A stretch of 64,000 nt of DNA, from positions 1,302,001 to 1,366,000 of the forward strand of contig JAYESD010000001.1 of the NCBI GenBank assembly GCA_036927565.1. Direction: 5' to 3'. Made by a program: the position numbers and the translations under genes. The notes beneath the pieces were generated by a model. The model was not told the DNA's origin. It saw nothing but the letters and a program-made list of their open reading frames with translations, and did not search any database. This document shows positions 23,722 to 35,401 of the stretch, piece by piece (position 1 is the stretch's first letter; the number at the start of each line of letters is the position of its first letter). Source of the stretch: Tuctoria greenei (lineage: Eukaryota > Streptophyta > Magnoliopsida > Poales > Poaceae).

Positions 23722-26496
23722 ATGACGGCCACCGCAAGCACCTTGGCCTCCCCGGCGCGGGCGTGGCCTCGCGCCGCTCCCGCTCCCGCTCCCTCTCCGC
23801 GGGGCAGCAGGTTTCGGCGGCCGGGAGCGTGCGCGTGCGCGTCTGCGGTCGCGGCCGACCTGGCGTTCCACCCGGACGTGTCCCGCGCGGCGGAGTCGCT
23901 ACAGGCGGAGTTCCGCGCCGTGGACCGCGCCCTCGCCTACAACTCCTCCCGCGTCGCCGCCGCGTTCCGCCGCGCGCGCGTCGCGCCACACGTAATAAAC
24001 CTCGGACCCTCCCCCTTCTGCTGCCATTGCTCTTCCCCACCCCGCGCCGGTAATCACGCTCACGCGCGCGTGTGCATTTCAGCATTTCGGCGGGTCGACG
24101 GGTTACGGCCACGACGACGGGGGCGGCCGGGAGGCTCTGGACTCCATCTTCGCCGAAATTGTCGGCGCCGAGGCCGCCATCGTGCGCCCCCAGGTTCCGT
24201 TCCGCCTTCACACACAATGCAAATATGCAGTTCCTTCCACTCCATTCGTTGCTCGGCTCACAGCTCAACTGAGCTGCTTGTGCTGAACTAACTGCTCCAT
24301 CCATACCAGTTCTTCTCCGGCACGCACGCCATTGCGTGTGCTCTGTTCGCGCTCCTGAGGCCCGGGGATGAGGTAAGGGAGAGGGTGAACTGAAATAAAC
24401 AGTCCTGGCACCGTTGTGACTGAGGTTTAAGAGATTATCGCATTGCTCTGTTTCTTCAGCTCCTGGCGGTTGCTGGGCCACCATATGACACGTTGGAGGA
24501 GGTGATAGGGATCAGGGGTTCAGCCAATGTAGGGTCACTCAAGGATTTTGGAGTGGCGTACCGAGAACTTCCGGTGTGGCAATTTCCCCCCTTCACAGAA
24601 ATATGGTGTCTAGAGTGTTTTATTCTTCTTTCTCGAGAAGAGGGATTGAGTGTGTTGCATCGTGCTGTGGATGTGGTAGTTACAAGGATTCGTCTGTAGC
24701 TTGCAGAAGATGGTGGCCTTGATTGGGATGCTCTTGCTTGTGCCATCAGACCAGAAACCGGATGTGCCTTCATACAGAGATCCTGTGGATATTCGTGGCG
24801 TAAGAGTCTAAGCATTGCAGATATTCACAGAGCTATAAATTTAATCAAGGTAAGATTTCTGTTTAGGTGCCAGATTCTTATGTTTCTATGGTAGCTCTTG
24901 TATCTGCTGACATTTTCCAATGTTTTCATTACAGAAGCAAAATCCAGGCTGCATGGTGATGGTTGATAATTGCTATGGTGAATTTGTCGAAACATCAGAG
25001 CCTGCAATGGTGGTACGTCCATGATTATGATTGTCATCATCAGGTGACAACGAGTTTTATCTCATTGCACGCTTTATGGCAGGGTGCAGATTTGATTGCC
25101 GGTAGCTTGATAAAGAACCCAGGTGGAACTATTGCGCCTTGTGGTGGTTATGTTGCTGGGAAGGAAAAATTGGTTGAAGCGGCTGCAGCTCGCCTATCTG
25201 CACCTGGCCTAGGGGTGGAGTTTGGTTCAACACCAGGCCATGTTATGCGTGCGCTGTTTCAAGGCTTGTTCCTTGCTCCACAAATGGTTGGAGAAGCAGT
25301 AAAAGTAGGTTATTCTCTATTTGCACATTGTTGAGGAAACAATGTGTGCAAATGACGATCTAATTCAGTCTACAGGGAGGTTTGCTAATTGCGGAAGTCA
25401 TGTCAGCCAAGGGCTATAAAGTACAACCACTTCCCAGGGTTCCTCGCCATGATATTGTGCAGGTTAATCTTAGCCTTAGATAACTAGCTAGTGCATTTAT
25501 ATTCTCACGAGCATGATACATAGCTTCTAATATTTGTTTTTTTTTTTCAAAAGAAAAAAAAAAGAAGAATCAGAAAGTGTAATGGAGAAAAATATTCTGC
25601 AAAATAAAGATTAGAAGAACCACATGTTGCAGCATTCACATACTGCATTTTATCTACACCGAATGTTGCAGCATTTTAAGGCCAAGGAACGATCAATGAA
25701 TTCAACCTTTTTTATTTCTCAGGCCGTACAGCTTGACAACAGGGAGAGACTCATAGCATTCTGTGAAGTGGTGCAACAGACTTGCCCAGTTGGATCTTTT
25801 ATTAAACCAACTGCTGGCGAAACTCCTGGCTATGCTTCAGAGGTGTAGCTGTATGCTTGTTGCTCAATTTACTTTTTTATTAGATGTGAAATACAGTTTA
25901 ATTCATACACTTAATTGTTGATAAAGTACTCATTTGTTCCAAATACTACATGATACATATTCTATCTACATACTTATTTTCTTGTTATATGATACTAAAG
26001 AAACTAACCCACTGGAATCAGGTCATTTTTGCTGATGGTACATTCGTTGATGGAAGCACAAGTGAACTATCATGTGATGGGCCGTTAAGGGATCCATACG
26101 CTGTCTTCTGTCAGGTTAGTTGAGGTCTTCATGTTATTTTTCAGTCAGAATCTTCATGGCTACTTTCTCACTGACGCACTTCCATGTACAAGTGATTCAA
26201 ATGAACACTTTATCTGGTGATGAGTCGGAGTCCCAAAAAAGGGCAGCCGGTACACATAGCTCTCGCTTATGCAGGGTTCGGGGAAGGGTCGGACCCACTT
26301 TGAGTCTTTTTGTATGTAGTCTTTCTGTGCATTTTTGTAAGAGGTTATTTCTAGGAGTCTGAGTCCTAAAGACCTCAAATGAAATCTGCATTTTATCTAT
26401 TGTGCTGATCTCCTCTCTTGAAACATACTGGTGCAGGGTGGAACACATTGGACACAGTGGGCACTTGTCCTCAGCGAAGTCCTGAAGGTCGTATAA
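23722..26496 (+). CDS. Methionine gamma-lyase family / aluminium-resistance-type PLP enzyme, organelle-targeted
   Basis: Eleven exons: 23722-23991, 24083-24193, 24310-24372, 24460-24573, 24700-24849, 24935-25012, 25083-25304, 25376-25462, 25723-25842, 26022-26114 and 26437-26496. All are in phase 0, giving about 455 aa. The first 45 residues are Ala/Pro/Arg/Ser-rich with no acidic residue, which fits a plastid or mitochondrial transit peptide. The rest is collinear with the bacterial YnbB / Met_gamma_lyase family (PF06838): substrate-side motif GYGHDDGGRE-like, FFSGTHAIACALFALLRPGDE, VDNCYGEF with the PLP-contacting Asp, and SLIKNPGG with the probable Schiff-base Lys. The family is fold-type I, related to cystathionine gamma-synthase-class enzymes; its substrate is not firmly known. 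An upstream in-frame Met at 23617 is possible, but the context favours 23722. The last intron holds a SINE relic. Confidence 0.9.
26221..26373 (+). mobile_element. Au-like SINE relic in the last intron of the PLP-enzyme gene
   Basis: The segment contains GGGTTCGGGGAAGGGTCGGA, then TGTATGTAGTC and TTTGTAAGAGG. These match in order the body of the grass and angiosperm Au SINE family (GGGAAGGGTCGGACC, acceptor-like TTGCAAGAGGCTG). The 3' tail and flanking duplications are not clear, so the ends are approximate. It is in the same orientation as the host gene. Confidence 0.65.
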
Positions 26497-27569
26497 CTGA
26501 ATGGTGCCATACAATCGTCTTGTTTGCTGAATAGATGGGCCCTTCCTTAACTCTGCCTATTTCTGGGAACTTGATATTGATTGACTTGATTATCAGGAGG
26601 TAACCTTTGGCACTTCTCCGTGTTACCTCCATCTTACCTTCTGTTGTGTTGTAATTTTCATGGAGTACAGACTTCTCTCTGTCTTAATTTTATCTTTTAT
26701 TGATGTTGGCAGATTTGGCACAAAGCTAAGTAAAATTCTTGGTTTATCGGAACCATGATGACGAGGGTCGACCACAGGTGAAGTGGATCATTGTTGCATG
26801 TTGTTTCTTCAGCTAAACTGACTAGTGAGGAAAAAGGAGACACTCAAGGAAAAAGGAGACACTCAAGATTTTTTAAGAGTCAGCAGGCTGCACTGATTGA
26901 TTGCTGGAGTAACTTCGTTGCAAACTAAAGCTTCGTGTAGATTCAGCAGCTTCTGTCATCAACTTGCCAGTTCATCTGGGATGGAGTATTGAGCTGTATG
27001 GATTTCAACTGGCCTAGTCTTGCAACTTCCGCAAGAGATAGGGGCTAGGGTCATGGTCACCTTCAGCTTCAGGACACGTAATATTTTAGGATTATTGCAT
27101 ATGGTATAGGTAGGATCATTTTTGTAGTTGGCGGATCTTGGTCAGAGAGGTTATATTGCATTATTGCAGAGTCATATACACATTCCTAAAAAAAAGGTTT
27201 GCTGCCATTTAAATGGCCTTTTACTGTGAGATCAGATGCAATTGCAAGCATCGTAGTTAATATAGCGAACGTCTTACGATAACCAGCAAAAGTCAAAGAG
27301 AATCAAGGCTTTATACCTCTCTAAGCCACATCTCGAAGTTCGTGAAGCATAAGAGCATAATGCATTAGCCCTCAGAGCAGGCACCTCCTACCCGTCTCGT
27401 CGTACCTCAGTTTCTAAGCAAGTCTACGTCTCTTTCCAGAATCCAAGCAACTGAAAAGAAAAGCTCCAGTTTCTTCACACTCACACTGCCGCTGTCCCGT
27501 TCTGCAGTAAACAGCACAAGATCATGCAATGCAAGGGTGTTAATAAGACGGTGCGTCCAGAGAAGAGAG
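26497..27569. other. Intergenic region, 3' UTR of the PLP-enzyme gene and promoter of the next gene
   Basis: The first several hundred bases are probably 3' UTR, with a possible 3' UTR intron. A short tandem duplication of GGAAAAAGGAGACACTCAAG occurs at about 26828-26867. Nothing else with coding or repeat character is evident until the next gene's leader, near 27.5 kb. Confidence 0.45.
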
Positions 27570-27611
27570 ATGGGTGCAAGCAAGTACTACAGATCAACAA
27601 GAGGCCACACC

Positions 27612-30093
27612 ATGGGTAGCAATAATAGCAACAACAAGAGAGCCCCTCCCTTCCTGCTGCTAGTGCTGCTGGCTATCGGCGCCGCCGCGCTGAGCGTTGG
27701 CATCCTGCACAAGATGAGGGAGCGCCGCGTCCTCTCCGTCCTCCTCCAGGAACGCGACCAGCAGCTCATCTCCCTTCAAGTGATTCTGGAGGTATGGACT
27801 ATGGACATGCATCAGAACTTGCCTTTCTTATAGCATTTCGCTCTTTCTTTTTGCTTGCATTTCTTGGTAGACTCTGCCAGTAGATTATGATTGCCAGTAC
27901 TCTTAAACGATAAGCTATCTGTTTAGTTTGCTCATTTGGTTCATAGATTTGTAAGCTGTGACAGAAAATTCATGTTCGTGGTTATCTGTCTTAAAGCTCA
28001 AAGATTCTGCCCTTACAGATGTGCAAATTCGGTCCTAGACTACAAGTAGTCAGATAACTTCAAGCAGCTTCTGATCTATGCATTACCCAAAGCTGCTAAA
28101 TTAAGGCACAAGTGTGCATGATAATTACTGCACATCCGTTCCTTTTAAGTGTTATGATGCCTCGTTATCAAATACTTCATGTGAACTTAGAACACTGTCT
28201 ATAATGCGCAACTTGGAGCATTTCCCTTTTATTTACCAATAAGAATAAATAAAAATACTACACTCTCATGCAGTGTAGAATTATATTCGTGTGAAGTCAA
28301 GCCTGATCCATCACAAACCATTTTGGGACCTACTCATACTCCCTCCTGTATCAAGTTATTTGTCGTTTCAGACAAACAAAAAGAACTAAAAATAAACTAG
28401 CTATGGGTGTCCAAACGACAATTATTTCGATACCGGAGGGAGTAATATACAAAAATAGAACCACGACTTCAAAGGTTCATAGCTCAGATAAATCAACCTC
28501 TGGTAGAACTTCCATACTGACACCATTTGCAGAGTGCCGACATACTGGTAGCTGAGTGCATCATATAAGGGTACAACTTCAAAGCAAACTAAATTGATAT
28601 ATTCAATTGAACATGTTGTGATGTACAACAGTACAAGTTAATAGTACTGTGATAAGATATGGTTCATTCATGGTAAATTTCCATAACTGTAGTTCATTAA
28701 AGCTTCTATCATCGTTTCCTTTAGTGTGCTCCATGATTCATTTATCCAGCCTGCTATTCAATAACATTTCATTAACCAAATATCACTACTCGTTTTTTTC
28801 TTTTTGCAGAAAGAAAAGGAAGTTAACAAAGAGATAAGGAGGAAAGTGGACGAACTGGAAGCCAAAACATCTATCTTAAGTATTGAGAGGGCAGAACTGA
28901 AAAACAAACTCATGAATTCAGAAACTACCACCACATATCTTACCAGCACCCAGAAAGAACTGGAAGCAGCTCTTGTAGAGAAAGAGAGTCATATCAACCA
29001 AATGAAAGAGAATGCAGCTGCTTCAACCCCTGATCAAATGACAAGTATAAAGGAACTCTTACAGCAAAAAGAGCAAACTGAAACTTCAAGTGATTCTATA
29101 CTTGCTACAGCAGAAGGAAATTCCAACAACACAACTGACACAGAGAGCCACCACCAAGATGAGAGCATTGTGGTTGGAGCAAACAATGGAAATGAAACTG
29201 TGACGATTGATAAATCTGAAAATTCCAATGATTCCGTACCTACTCCAGCAGAAGAACAAAATTCTGAAAACACTACTGCATCAGAGAGCAACAACCAAGA
29301 CTCCATACCAACCCCAGCAGAAGAACAAAATTCTGACAACACTACTGCATCAGAGAGCAACAATCCAGATGAGAGCACTGTAGGGGGCACAAACAACGAT
29401 CATGCAGCTAATGATACTGAGGTCCCTGACACATATGCAAACTCCACTGACTCCATACCTGCCCCAGCAGAGGAAAGACATTCATACAACACCACCGCAT
29501 TAGAGAGCAACCAACAAGACAATGGTTCCACAGAAGAACAGTTTGTAAGGTTGACAACTAATATGGAAGATGGTGAGCTGCAAGAAAACAATGTTGATGG
29601 GAATGAACACTCAGATGATGCTACCGAGGGAAGTCATTCATCAGACAAATTTGAACTTCCACAGTTGAGCCAGAAACTGACAGGCAGGCAGGAAGGCAGC
29701 AAAGAACAGTCTGATGGCACAAGACAGACGGAGGATCCCCAACGCGAGGTCAGCTCCCACAGCAGAGATAGTAAACTGCTGGAAATGGAAAATGGTAAGG
29801 CATTTGTTAAAGAAGCAGAGAAAGAAATGAATCCTGAGGGCAAACCAGAGACCACAGAAGACAGATTGAGTGAAGCCAATCAAAGCACAGCACAAGCTGT
29901 GGAATCCATTGCTGTTCCCACAGATGCAAACTCCAGCATGCCCACAAATAATGATGAAAGAAAAGAAACAAGCAAGAGACACAGGAAGAGAAGGTTCAGG
30001 TCTAGAAGGAAGAAGAGGACCACTGTCACTGCTAGCAATAATGATGGGAGTCATCAAATGGAGGTAGACGCCGCAGGAAACACATCAACTTAG
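27612..30093 (+). CDS. Membrane-anchored coiled-coil protein with Ser/Glu/Thr/Asn-rich internal repeats
   Basis: Exons are 27612-27791 and 28810-30093, joined in phase 0, giving about 487 aa. Residues 10-31 are one hydrophobic segment (FLLLVLLAIGAAALSVGIL), preceded by basic residues and followed by KMRERR, as in a signal anchor. Residues about 36-135 form a coiled coil with Lys/Glu heptads. The middle contains diverged units around PTPAEEQNSENTTASESNN (about four, two nearly identical and adjacent at 29230-29370), with many potential N-glycosylation NTT or NNT sites. The C-terminus has a basic block RHRKRRFRSRRKKR and an Asn/Asp/Gly tail. I do not recognise a family with known function; plant homologues are called uncharacterised. 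A second in-frame Met lies at 27570. The 1.0-kb intron holds a Stowaway element. Confidence 0.75.
28339..28442. mobile_element. Stowaway MITE (104 bp)
   Basis: The ends are CTCCCTCCTGTATC and GATACCGGAGGGAG, flanked by TA (28337-28338 and 28443-28444). The arms include AGTTATTTGTCGTTT and its imperfect complement. It lies in the intron of the coiled-coil gene. Confidence 0.85.
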
Positions 30094-30371
30094 GGTTGGA
30101 AAGGCATTGCAGAATAATGAAGTGATGGAAATGCAAACACTGAAAGCACTTTGGAAGAGATAAAGTCCAGATTAGAGTCATACACTGAACACCCCTGGAC
30201 AGAAGTAGAGAAAAAACAGACAACGGATAAATAACATTTCTTTCCACATTATAAATGAGTTCCGTCTGTGGGCTTCAAATTTTACTGTAACTTATTTTTA
30301 TTGAGGGGAAATTTACTGTACTTTTTCTGTATTGAGTGCATATTTTATGTCCATGTTATAAAAATCATGTA

Positions 30372-30488
30372 TGGGGCTGTGGGTGTTCCCAGTGCCGAAA
30401 GCTCCCACACATTGTGGGGTCTAGGGAAGGGTTATTTCTAGACAGTCTTACCCCTGCTTTTGCAGAGATGCTGGTTCGAACAAAAATC
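30372..30488 (+). mobile_element. Au-like SINE relic
   Basis: In order: AAGCTCCCACACATTGTGGGGTC, AGGGAAGGGTTATTTCTAG, CAGTCTTACCCCTGCTTTTGCAGAG and TGGTTCGAAC. The last is a tRNA-type B box. This is the arrangement of the Au SINE family, with substitutions and a lost 5' end. It lies about 280 bp downstream of the coiled-coil gene's stop codon. Confidence 0.75.
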
Positions 30489-30493
30489 ATGTA

Positions 30494-31438
30494 TGCACAA
30501 ATGAAATCTAAGTAAATCTGTAAAAAAACAGTGTCAGACAAGTCCATCCTATTCCTCAGTGTCAATAAACAAAATAGACGAGTAATTCTGGCATCGTTCA
30601 TCATGTGCTAACAGACTAATAATACCACTTATGTTTTCATATTCTTGATATCAACAATGAATCTGAAAATGAATCATAGCATTTTTGCAAAGCAAGCTGA
30701 AACCCCCAAGTCCTCTACAAATTTTACTTTCCTGTTAACACCTGTTGCATTGTGGGTCATAAAAATTCCATTAAATGGTAAGTTCCCCTAAGTTCAAGAA
30801 TAAAACTTATTTATGATTACTGCAATGGGTGTACTGATTTCACTAGTATAGTACTAATGTTCCTTTCCCACAAGACACGGGTTTGCAAAGAATCTTTTAT
30901 GGACCTCACAATGAAGATGAAACAGCAATGAGCAGCGAGAAATGCAAAACAAAATTTTATTTTCTGACAGAGGTACATATGATTTTACTTCTCAAGAACG
31001 AAAAAGCATAAGCTGTCTGAAACCCAATAAATAGGGGTAAGTGTATCAAAACGTGCTGTAACACCTCAAGAATTTTAAATCAATTCTACAATTACAATTT
31101 TCATTCTGTCGCAGCCAAAAAATACAAATGGAAAAAATTACATTGGCGGTTGCAGGTTATGAATGTAAGTAATGGGTGTTGTTCAAGTAACAGCCTACTA
31201 CGTGGCAAGCTTAGCTCTCGTGTTGATTACCTGCTGCCACTGATAACTGTGAATGATGTGCTTCAACAATTAACTACAGATGCCAGTATAAACAACCATC
31301 AATTTCTAATTCTGATGTTGTAACTTGAGACGAAGCAGATTCACTATACTACATGTTTGTGTGTGACCGTTGGAGCAAGGCATTTGAGACATTTTCACCA
31401 GAAAGCTCTTAAAATTTTCTAATGCTGGTACACACAAA
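30494..31438. other. Intergenic region and GAUT10 3' UTR
   Basis: AT-rich sequence with no supported open frame. The right part (about 30.9-31.4 kb) is likely the 3' UTR of the minus-strand GAUT10 gene. I see no structured RNA or repeat beyond short homopolymers. Confidence 0.45.
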
Positions 31439-33330
31439 TCAACGCGTGAAGCAACGCTGAAGCAGCGGGTGTGAATAGTCCACATAGTTATCCCAAAAAC
31501 TCTTGTACTTCTCCATTCCAATTTTCAGCCATGGCTTCATGTTTCCGTTGTAATGCAATACTGCCCCTTCCTTGATCAAAGCAGGGTCTACCGTGGTGTA
31601 CCCTAGCCCCAAGACATGCCATTTTGGGTCTACTGCCTCAACCAAACCATAGAAAGCAAGAAGTCCAGGCGGCAAGGAGCCAAGCTTCCATAGGGTATGA
31701 TCAGCGTTGCGCTCCTGCCAATAGTGATATATGCCTGTAACATTCTTGTTCCTCCATTCGACAAGGTCAAGCACATTCATACCGAATGCCCACCCACAAG
31801 CATCAGGGTCAAAATGAGCACGGATTAGTGGATGGGAATGATTTAGGTACTTATGATATCTATGGAACGTCTCCATGCAAGTCTCTACAGCACCCATCAC
31901 ATTACCATTGAGGTTGATGGTAAACAATTCTGATAAGTCCTTCTGAACAACGACATCATCGTCAAGAAATACCACCTTATGCAATTCAGGGTAAATTTCT
32001 GGGATGTAAAACCTCAGGTGGTTAAGCATGGATAGGTACTTTGGATTCCTGAATTTGACCGGTGTACCACGATTACCGCTGCCAGAGAAGTAGAACTTCT
32101 GGGTAGCAGCATTCTGCAGCTGTTTAAGAACGGGAACATAAGATGCATTGAGCCAGGTGAAGTCTTCCACCTTTTGTATCTCCACAGTGACCCCTCTGTA
32201 ATCATTCATGGCAAACCACGCCTTCATCGGAGCATAGTTCAACTCATCAGTCACTAGGTGAAAAACAACCTTTTCAGGGTTCTTCGAGTTTACAGCTGTA
32301 GAATTGATAACAACTGAGACGGCGAGGATGTTATCTGAGAAGACGCAAAAATGATAGAGACTATTATCCCTCAGATTGCTCTGTACCGCTGGGCTCCTAT
32401 CTGAAAACTTTCTCTGAAGCTCAGGACTCTTGAACCATTCCGTGGTTAACCGGACTCCAAGGCAGTAAAGCCCCTTCGGGAGCTCCTCGGCAGCAATCTG
32501 CCCGTATTTTGTGCTCTTCTCCGCCTCAGCTTTCGACTTCTCCTCGAGGGACTGGATTTGACCTTTCAACTTCATGATTGTGACCCCGCTGTCATACCGA
32601 AGCTGCTGTGCCTGGAAGAGCAACACAGACATGTCCCTGATTGCCTTCTCCGCTTCCTGCTCAACCACCGTGCCCCCACTGGCTGCAGCGCGCGCAAGGA
32701 TGCTCTGCGCCCGTCGTATCTGCGCACCGAGCTCCGCGGCGAACTGCAGGTTATTTGCTTCTTTGGCGACCACGACGTATGTCTTGGCGAGCGAGATCTG
32801 GTCTGTGAGCTGCCTCGAGAACGAGCGTGCGCTCAGCATTTCATCGGTCATGTTGAGCCCGTCCGTGATGCCGTCGAGGTAAGATCTCTGCACACAAGAG
32901 GTTGGTTAACAGCGTTCAGATGCTTCTTGATTGATATGGATAGGACCCATCATCTTCCCAACTCGGTCGACACTACACGGGTAGCAGATCTAGGAGCTGA
33001 CAGGCATGAGTAGTGACTAGTGACTAAAATTGGCGCGTTCGTTCGTCGTCCCGCACTTGAAATGAGGAAACGATCCCGCGAGATGTGAAACAAAAAAGAA
33101 AAAGTGTGATGGGTATGAATTACCTGGCGGAGGAGCGGGGAGGAGATGGTGGTCCTGGATCCGGTGCGGGAGGCGCCGGGGTCGGGGGAGCCGGTGAGGA
33201 GGACGGCGAGCAGGAGCACGCAGGCGAGGGCGAGGAGGAGGGACAGCGCGAGGCGCACCCACCACGGGCGCTGCTGCCACCGCCGCTTGAACGACGGCCG
33301 CCGCGAGTCCATGAACGGCCGCCGCCTCAT
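31439..33330 (-). CDS. GAUT10: Galacturonosyltransferase GAUT10-like (GT8 family)
   Basis: Two exons on the minus strand: 33330-33124 and 32887-31439, joined in phase 0, giving about 551 aa. It is a type II Golgi protein. Residues 1-20 are Arg-rich (MRRRPFMDSRRPSF), about 24-47 form the membrane anchor, and a stem with coiled coil follows (RSYLDGITDGLNMTDEML onward). The GT8 catalytic domain starts at about residue 200. Catalytic-domain landmarks are VVFLDDDVVVQ (the DDD metal and nucleotide-sugar site), CGWAFGMNVLDL, HYWQ, LPPGLLAFYG, WHVLGLGY and HYNGNMKPW. The stem and catalytic motifs match GAUT10 and its relatives rather than GAUT1 or GAUT12. GAUTs transfer GalUA from UDP-GalUA to pectin or related acceptors; activity for this clade is inferred. 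A long intact second exon and a good donor (CCAG|GTAATT) support a functional gene. Its 5' end has been copied to 36.4-37.1 kb. Confidence 0.94.
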
Positions 33331-33832
33331 CGGATCGCGCGCTCCCGCCGCACTCGCCCGGGAAGACCGGACCGGACCGGACCGGGCGGGGAGGGGCGCC
33401 GCGCCGAGATCTGAGACGCCGCGGGCGCGGGCGCGGGCGCGAGCTCCTCGATTTTCTCACTGGTATTTTTTGTTTCCTTCGTCTCGCGCCCTCAGATCTT
33501 CTCCCCGCGGCGCGGCCGGCAGCGTCGTGTAAGTCTCGGACGTGGGGTGCCTACCTTGCTTGACTGTGCTGCGACTTTGATCTGTGATTCCCAGCTCAGA
33601 TGTCAGATCCAATCCAGGGGGCAAGCTTCCATTCGCGGTTCACCGCGCCTCCCCATTTCCCCCGGTTTGTCTTTTGTCTATGCAACTGCCTCGCTGTCTG
33701 CACGGGGCAGTGTAAAGCGAGCAGAGTTAAACTCTGTTTCACCGTGCTGTGCAGATGACAGATGACATAATGGTTTTACCCGCCACTAAATAAACATGAA
33801 TACTAATACGCACTCTGTTCCGTTTTATTTAA

Positions 33833-34066
33833 GGCAACTACTGATGTACAATATGGACTTCCGTGCAAGCGTGTAATCCGCAAATCTCAGCCATTTGACG
33901 AACATTCAAGGGTGACTGTCATTTAACACATAAATTCTTCCACCTGCCGGAGTAAAGGGAATGATCTATGTGTAAAATAGTAGTCACCCTTAGATGTCCA
34001 TCTAATGGCTGAGATTCGCGGATTGCACGCTTGCACGGGAGTTCAGATTGCATAACAGTCATTGCC
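33833..34066. mobile_element. Mutator-like MITE (234 bp hairpin), 9-bp near-perfect TSD
   Basis: Terminal inverted repeats start GGCAACTACTGATGTACAAT at the left and, read inward from the right, GGCAATGACTGTTATGCAAT. Long internal arms contain CCGTGCAAGCGTG and CTCAGCCAT and their complements. The flanks are TTTATTTAA (33824-33832) and TTTATTTCA (34067-34075), 8 of 9 matching. The terminal sequence is clearly related to the element at 14261-14485. It lies about 500 bp upstream of GAUT10. Confidence 0.8.
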
Positions 34067-34326
34067 TTTATTTCACCCTGCTTAGTTTAAATAAAAAAGT
34101 TATTTAACTCAGCGTTTAGAGTGGACCTCGATTCGAAGCCCATGGCGTCGATCGGGTTCGTGAGGAACGGCGAGTGGATTGTCGTTGCGATTTGCGAAGC
34201 AATTTGATGCGGGTGGGAGGGGCCTTGATCTGGTTTACCCACTATGAGGTCGGTGCTGCTGTGGAAAACACAGCTTCCAAGTTCATACGCTTGGAAATAT
34301 GGTGTTTTACAGTATTTTCGATACGG

Positions 34327-34440
34327 TAAGACTGTCCGCACTGGTGTCGCTGTAAAAATTGTTGGATAATATAAATTTAGAGTAAATGCTGTAGAAATGG
34401 GAAGAGAATAGTGTATAGAGTAACGAGTGCGGATAAACTA
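34327..34440. mobile_element. Degenerate TTA-type MITE
   Basis: The left end reads GACTGTCCGCACTGG and the right end GAGTGCGGATAAACT, imperfect complements. The interior shares GAATAGTGTATAGAGTA with the element at 1944-2075. Terminal mutations obscure the target-site duplication. Confidence 0.55.
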
Positions 34441-35401
34441 ATATTGTACGTTAGACGCCTGAATCAGGCGCGAATTTCAGGCGAAGATCCATGTCTGACT
34501 ATGCGGGATGAAGGTGAGTTTTTTTGTGAAATGTTAATTTGTTTTGTGAGAATTATGTTAATTGTAAAATAATTGAACAAATATTTTTGTGATTGATTAA
34601 CTTATAGAATAAGGGTTAATGATTAATCACAAAGATTAGAGGTTAATAATATTAATTAATTGCTAATTATTTGGTGCTTGAAATTTTCTCAAATTTCAGA
34701 CACTTCAAATTTAGACATCCCTTTTTTATATCATTGATGTCCAGTAACAAGAAAAAAAAAAGAATCATGATGGACACTCAAATGAACTAGCCTGGACTCC
34801 GGTACAGTGGAAACATACATTCATACATACGGATCAGCTTTGACGAACAACCCTACATTGAAGAAGCTAGAATCTGTAAAACTCTACCATGTACAAACTA
34901 CAGGAGTTCAACAGCAAACAAACCGTGGTCCAGCGGTCCAGCCTCCAGGTAACTACAACCATGTATAATAAAAATCTGTGACGCCCGGCCATCTACAAGG
35001 CACAGTCAGTTCACCCAGCACACGAAACTGTAAATTCTCCAGTTATCAGAAATAACCCGCCCCGCTACGAGAAAAGCGTAATCTGTATAAATTCTCCAGG
35101 GCGGAAACTAGCTTGCTGAGAGAGGATCATCTCCGACTTCCTCATCTGACTCGTCTCCTCTTGACAGTCTCGTAGTAGTTCCTAGCTGGAGACTTGCAAA
35201 ACACACACACACAAATTTCTCAATAAATCAGCTCATATTACACGACATATTATTATATTTACTAAGTAGTATTACATGCAACGTATCATCAAATGTCACA
35301 AGATAACTACTACCATAGCTACAGCGGTATGTGGAAGAAGCAAGAGTGTGGTGTGGGGTTTACTGACCTGAGGTATAGCTTTCTTCGATCGGCGGCTCAG
35401 A
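34441..35401. other. AT-rich intergenic region and 3' UTR of the B3 gene
   Basis: From 34.44 to about 34.75 kb the sequence is AT-rich with no coding signal. From about 34.8 kb to the B3 gene's stop codon it looks like 3' UTR on the minus strand. A probable 3' UTR intron runs between a donor near 35366 (CTCAG|GTCAGT) and an acceptor near 35195 (TTTTGCAAG). No open frame is supported. Confidence 0.4.

Noticed and set aside
23606..24484. 292-codon open frame on the minus strand
   Set aside because: It is the GC-rich reverse shadow of the first exons of the PLP-enzyme gene; its Arg/Gly/Pro composition and lack of any domain show it is not coding.
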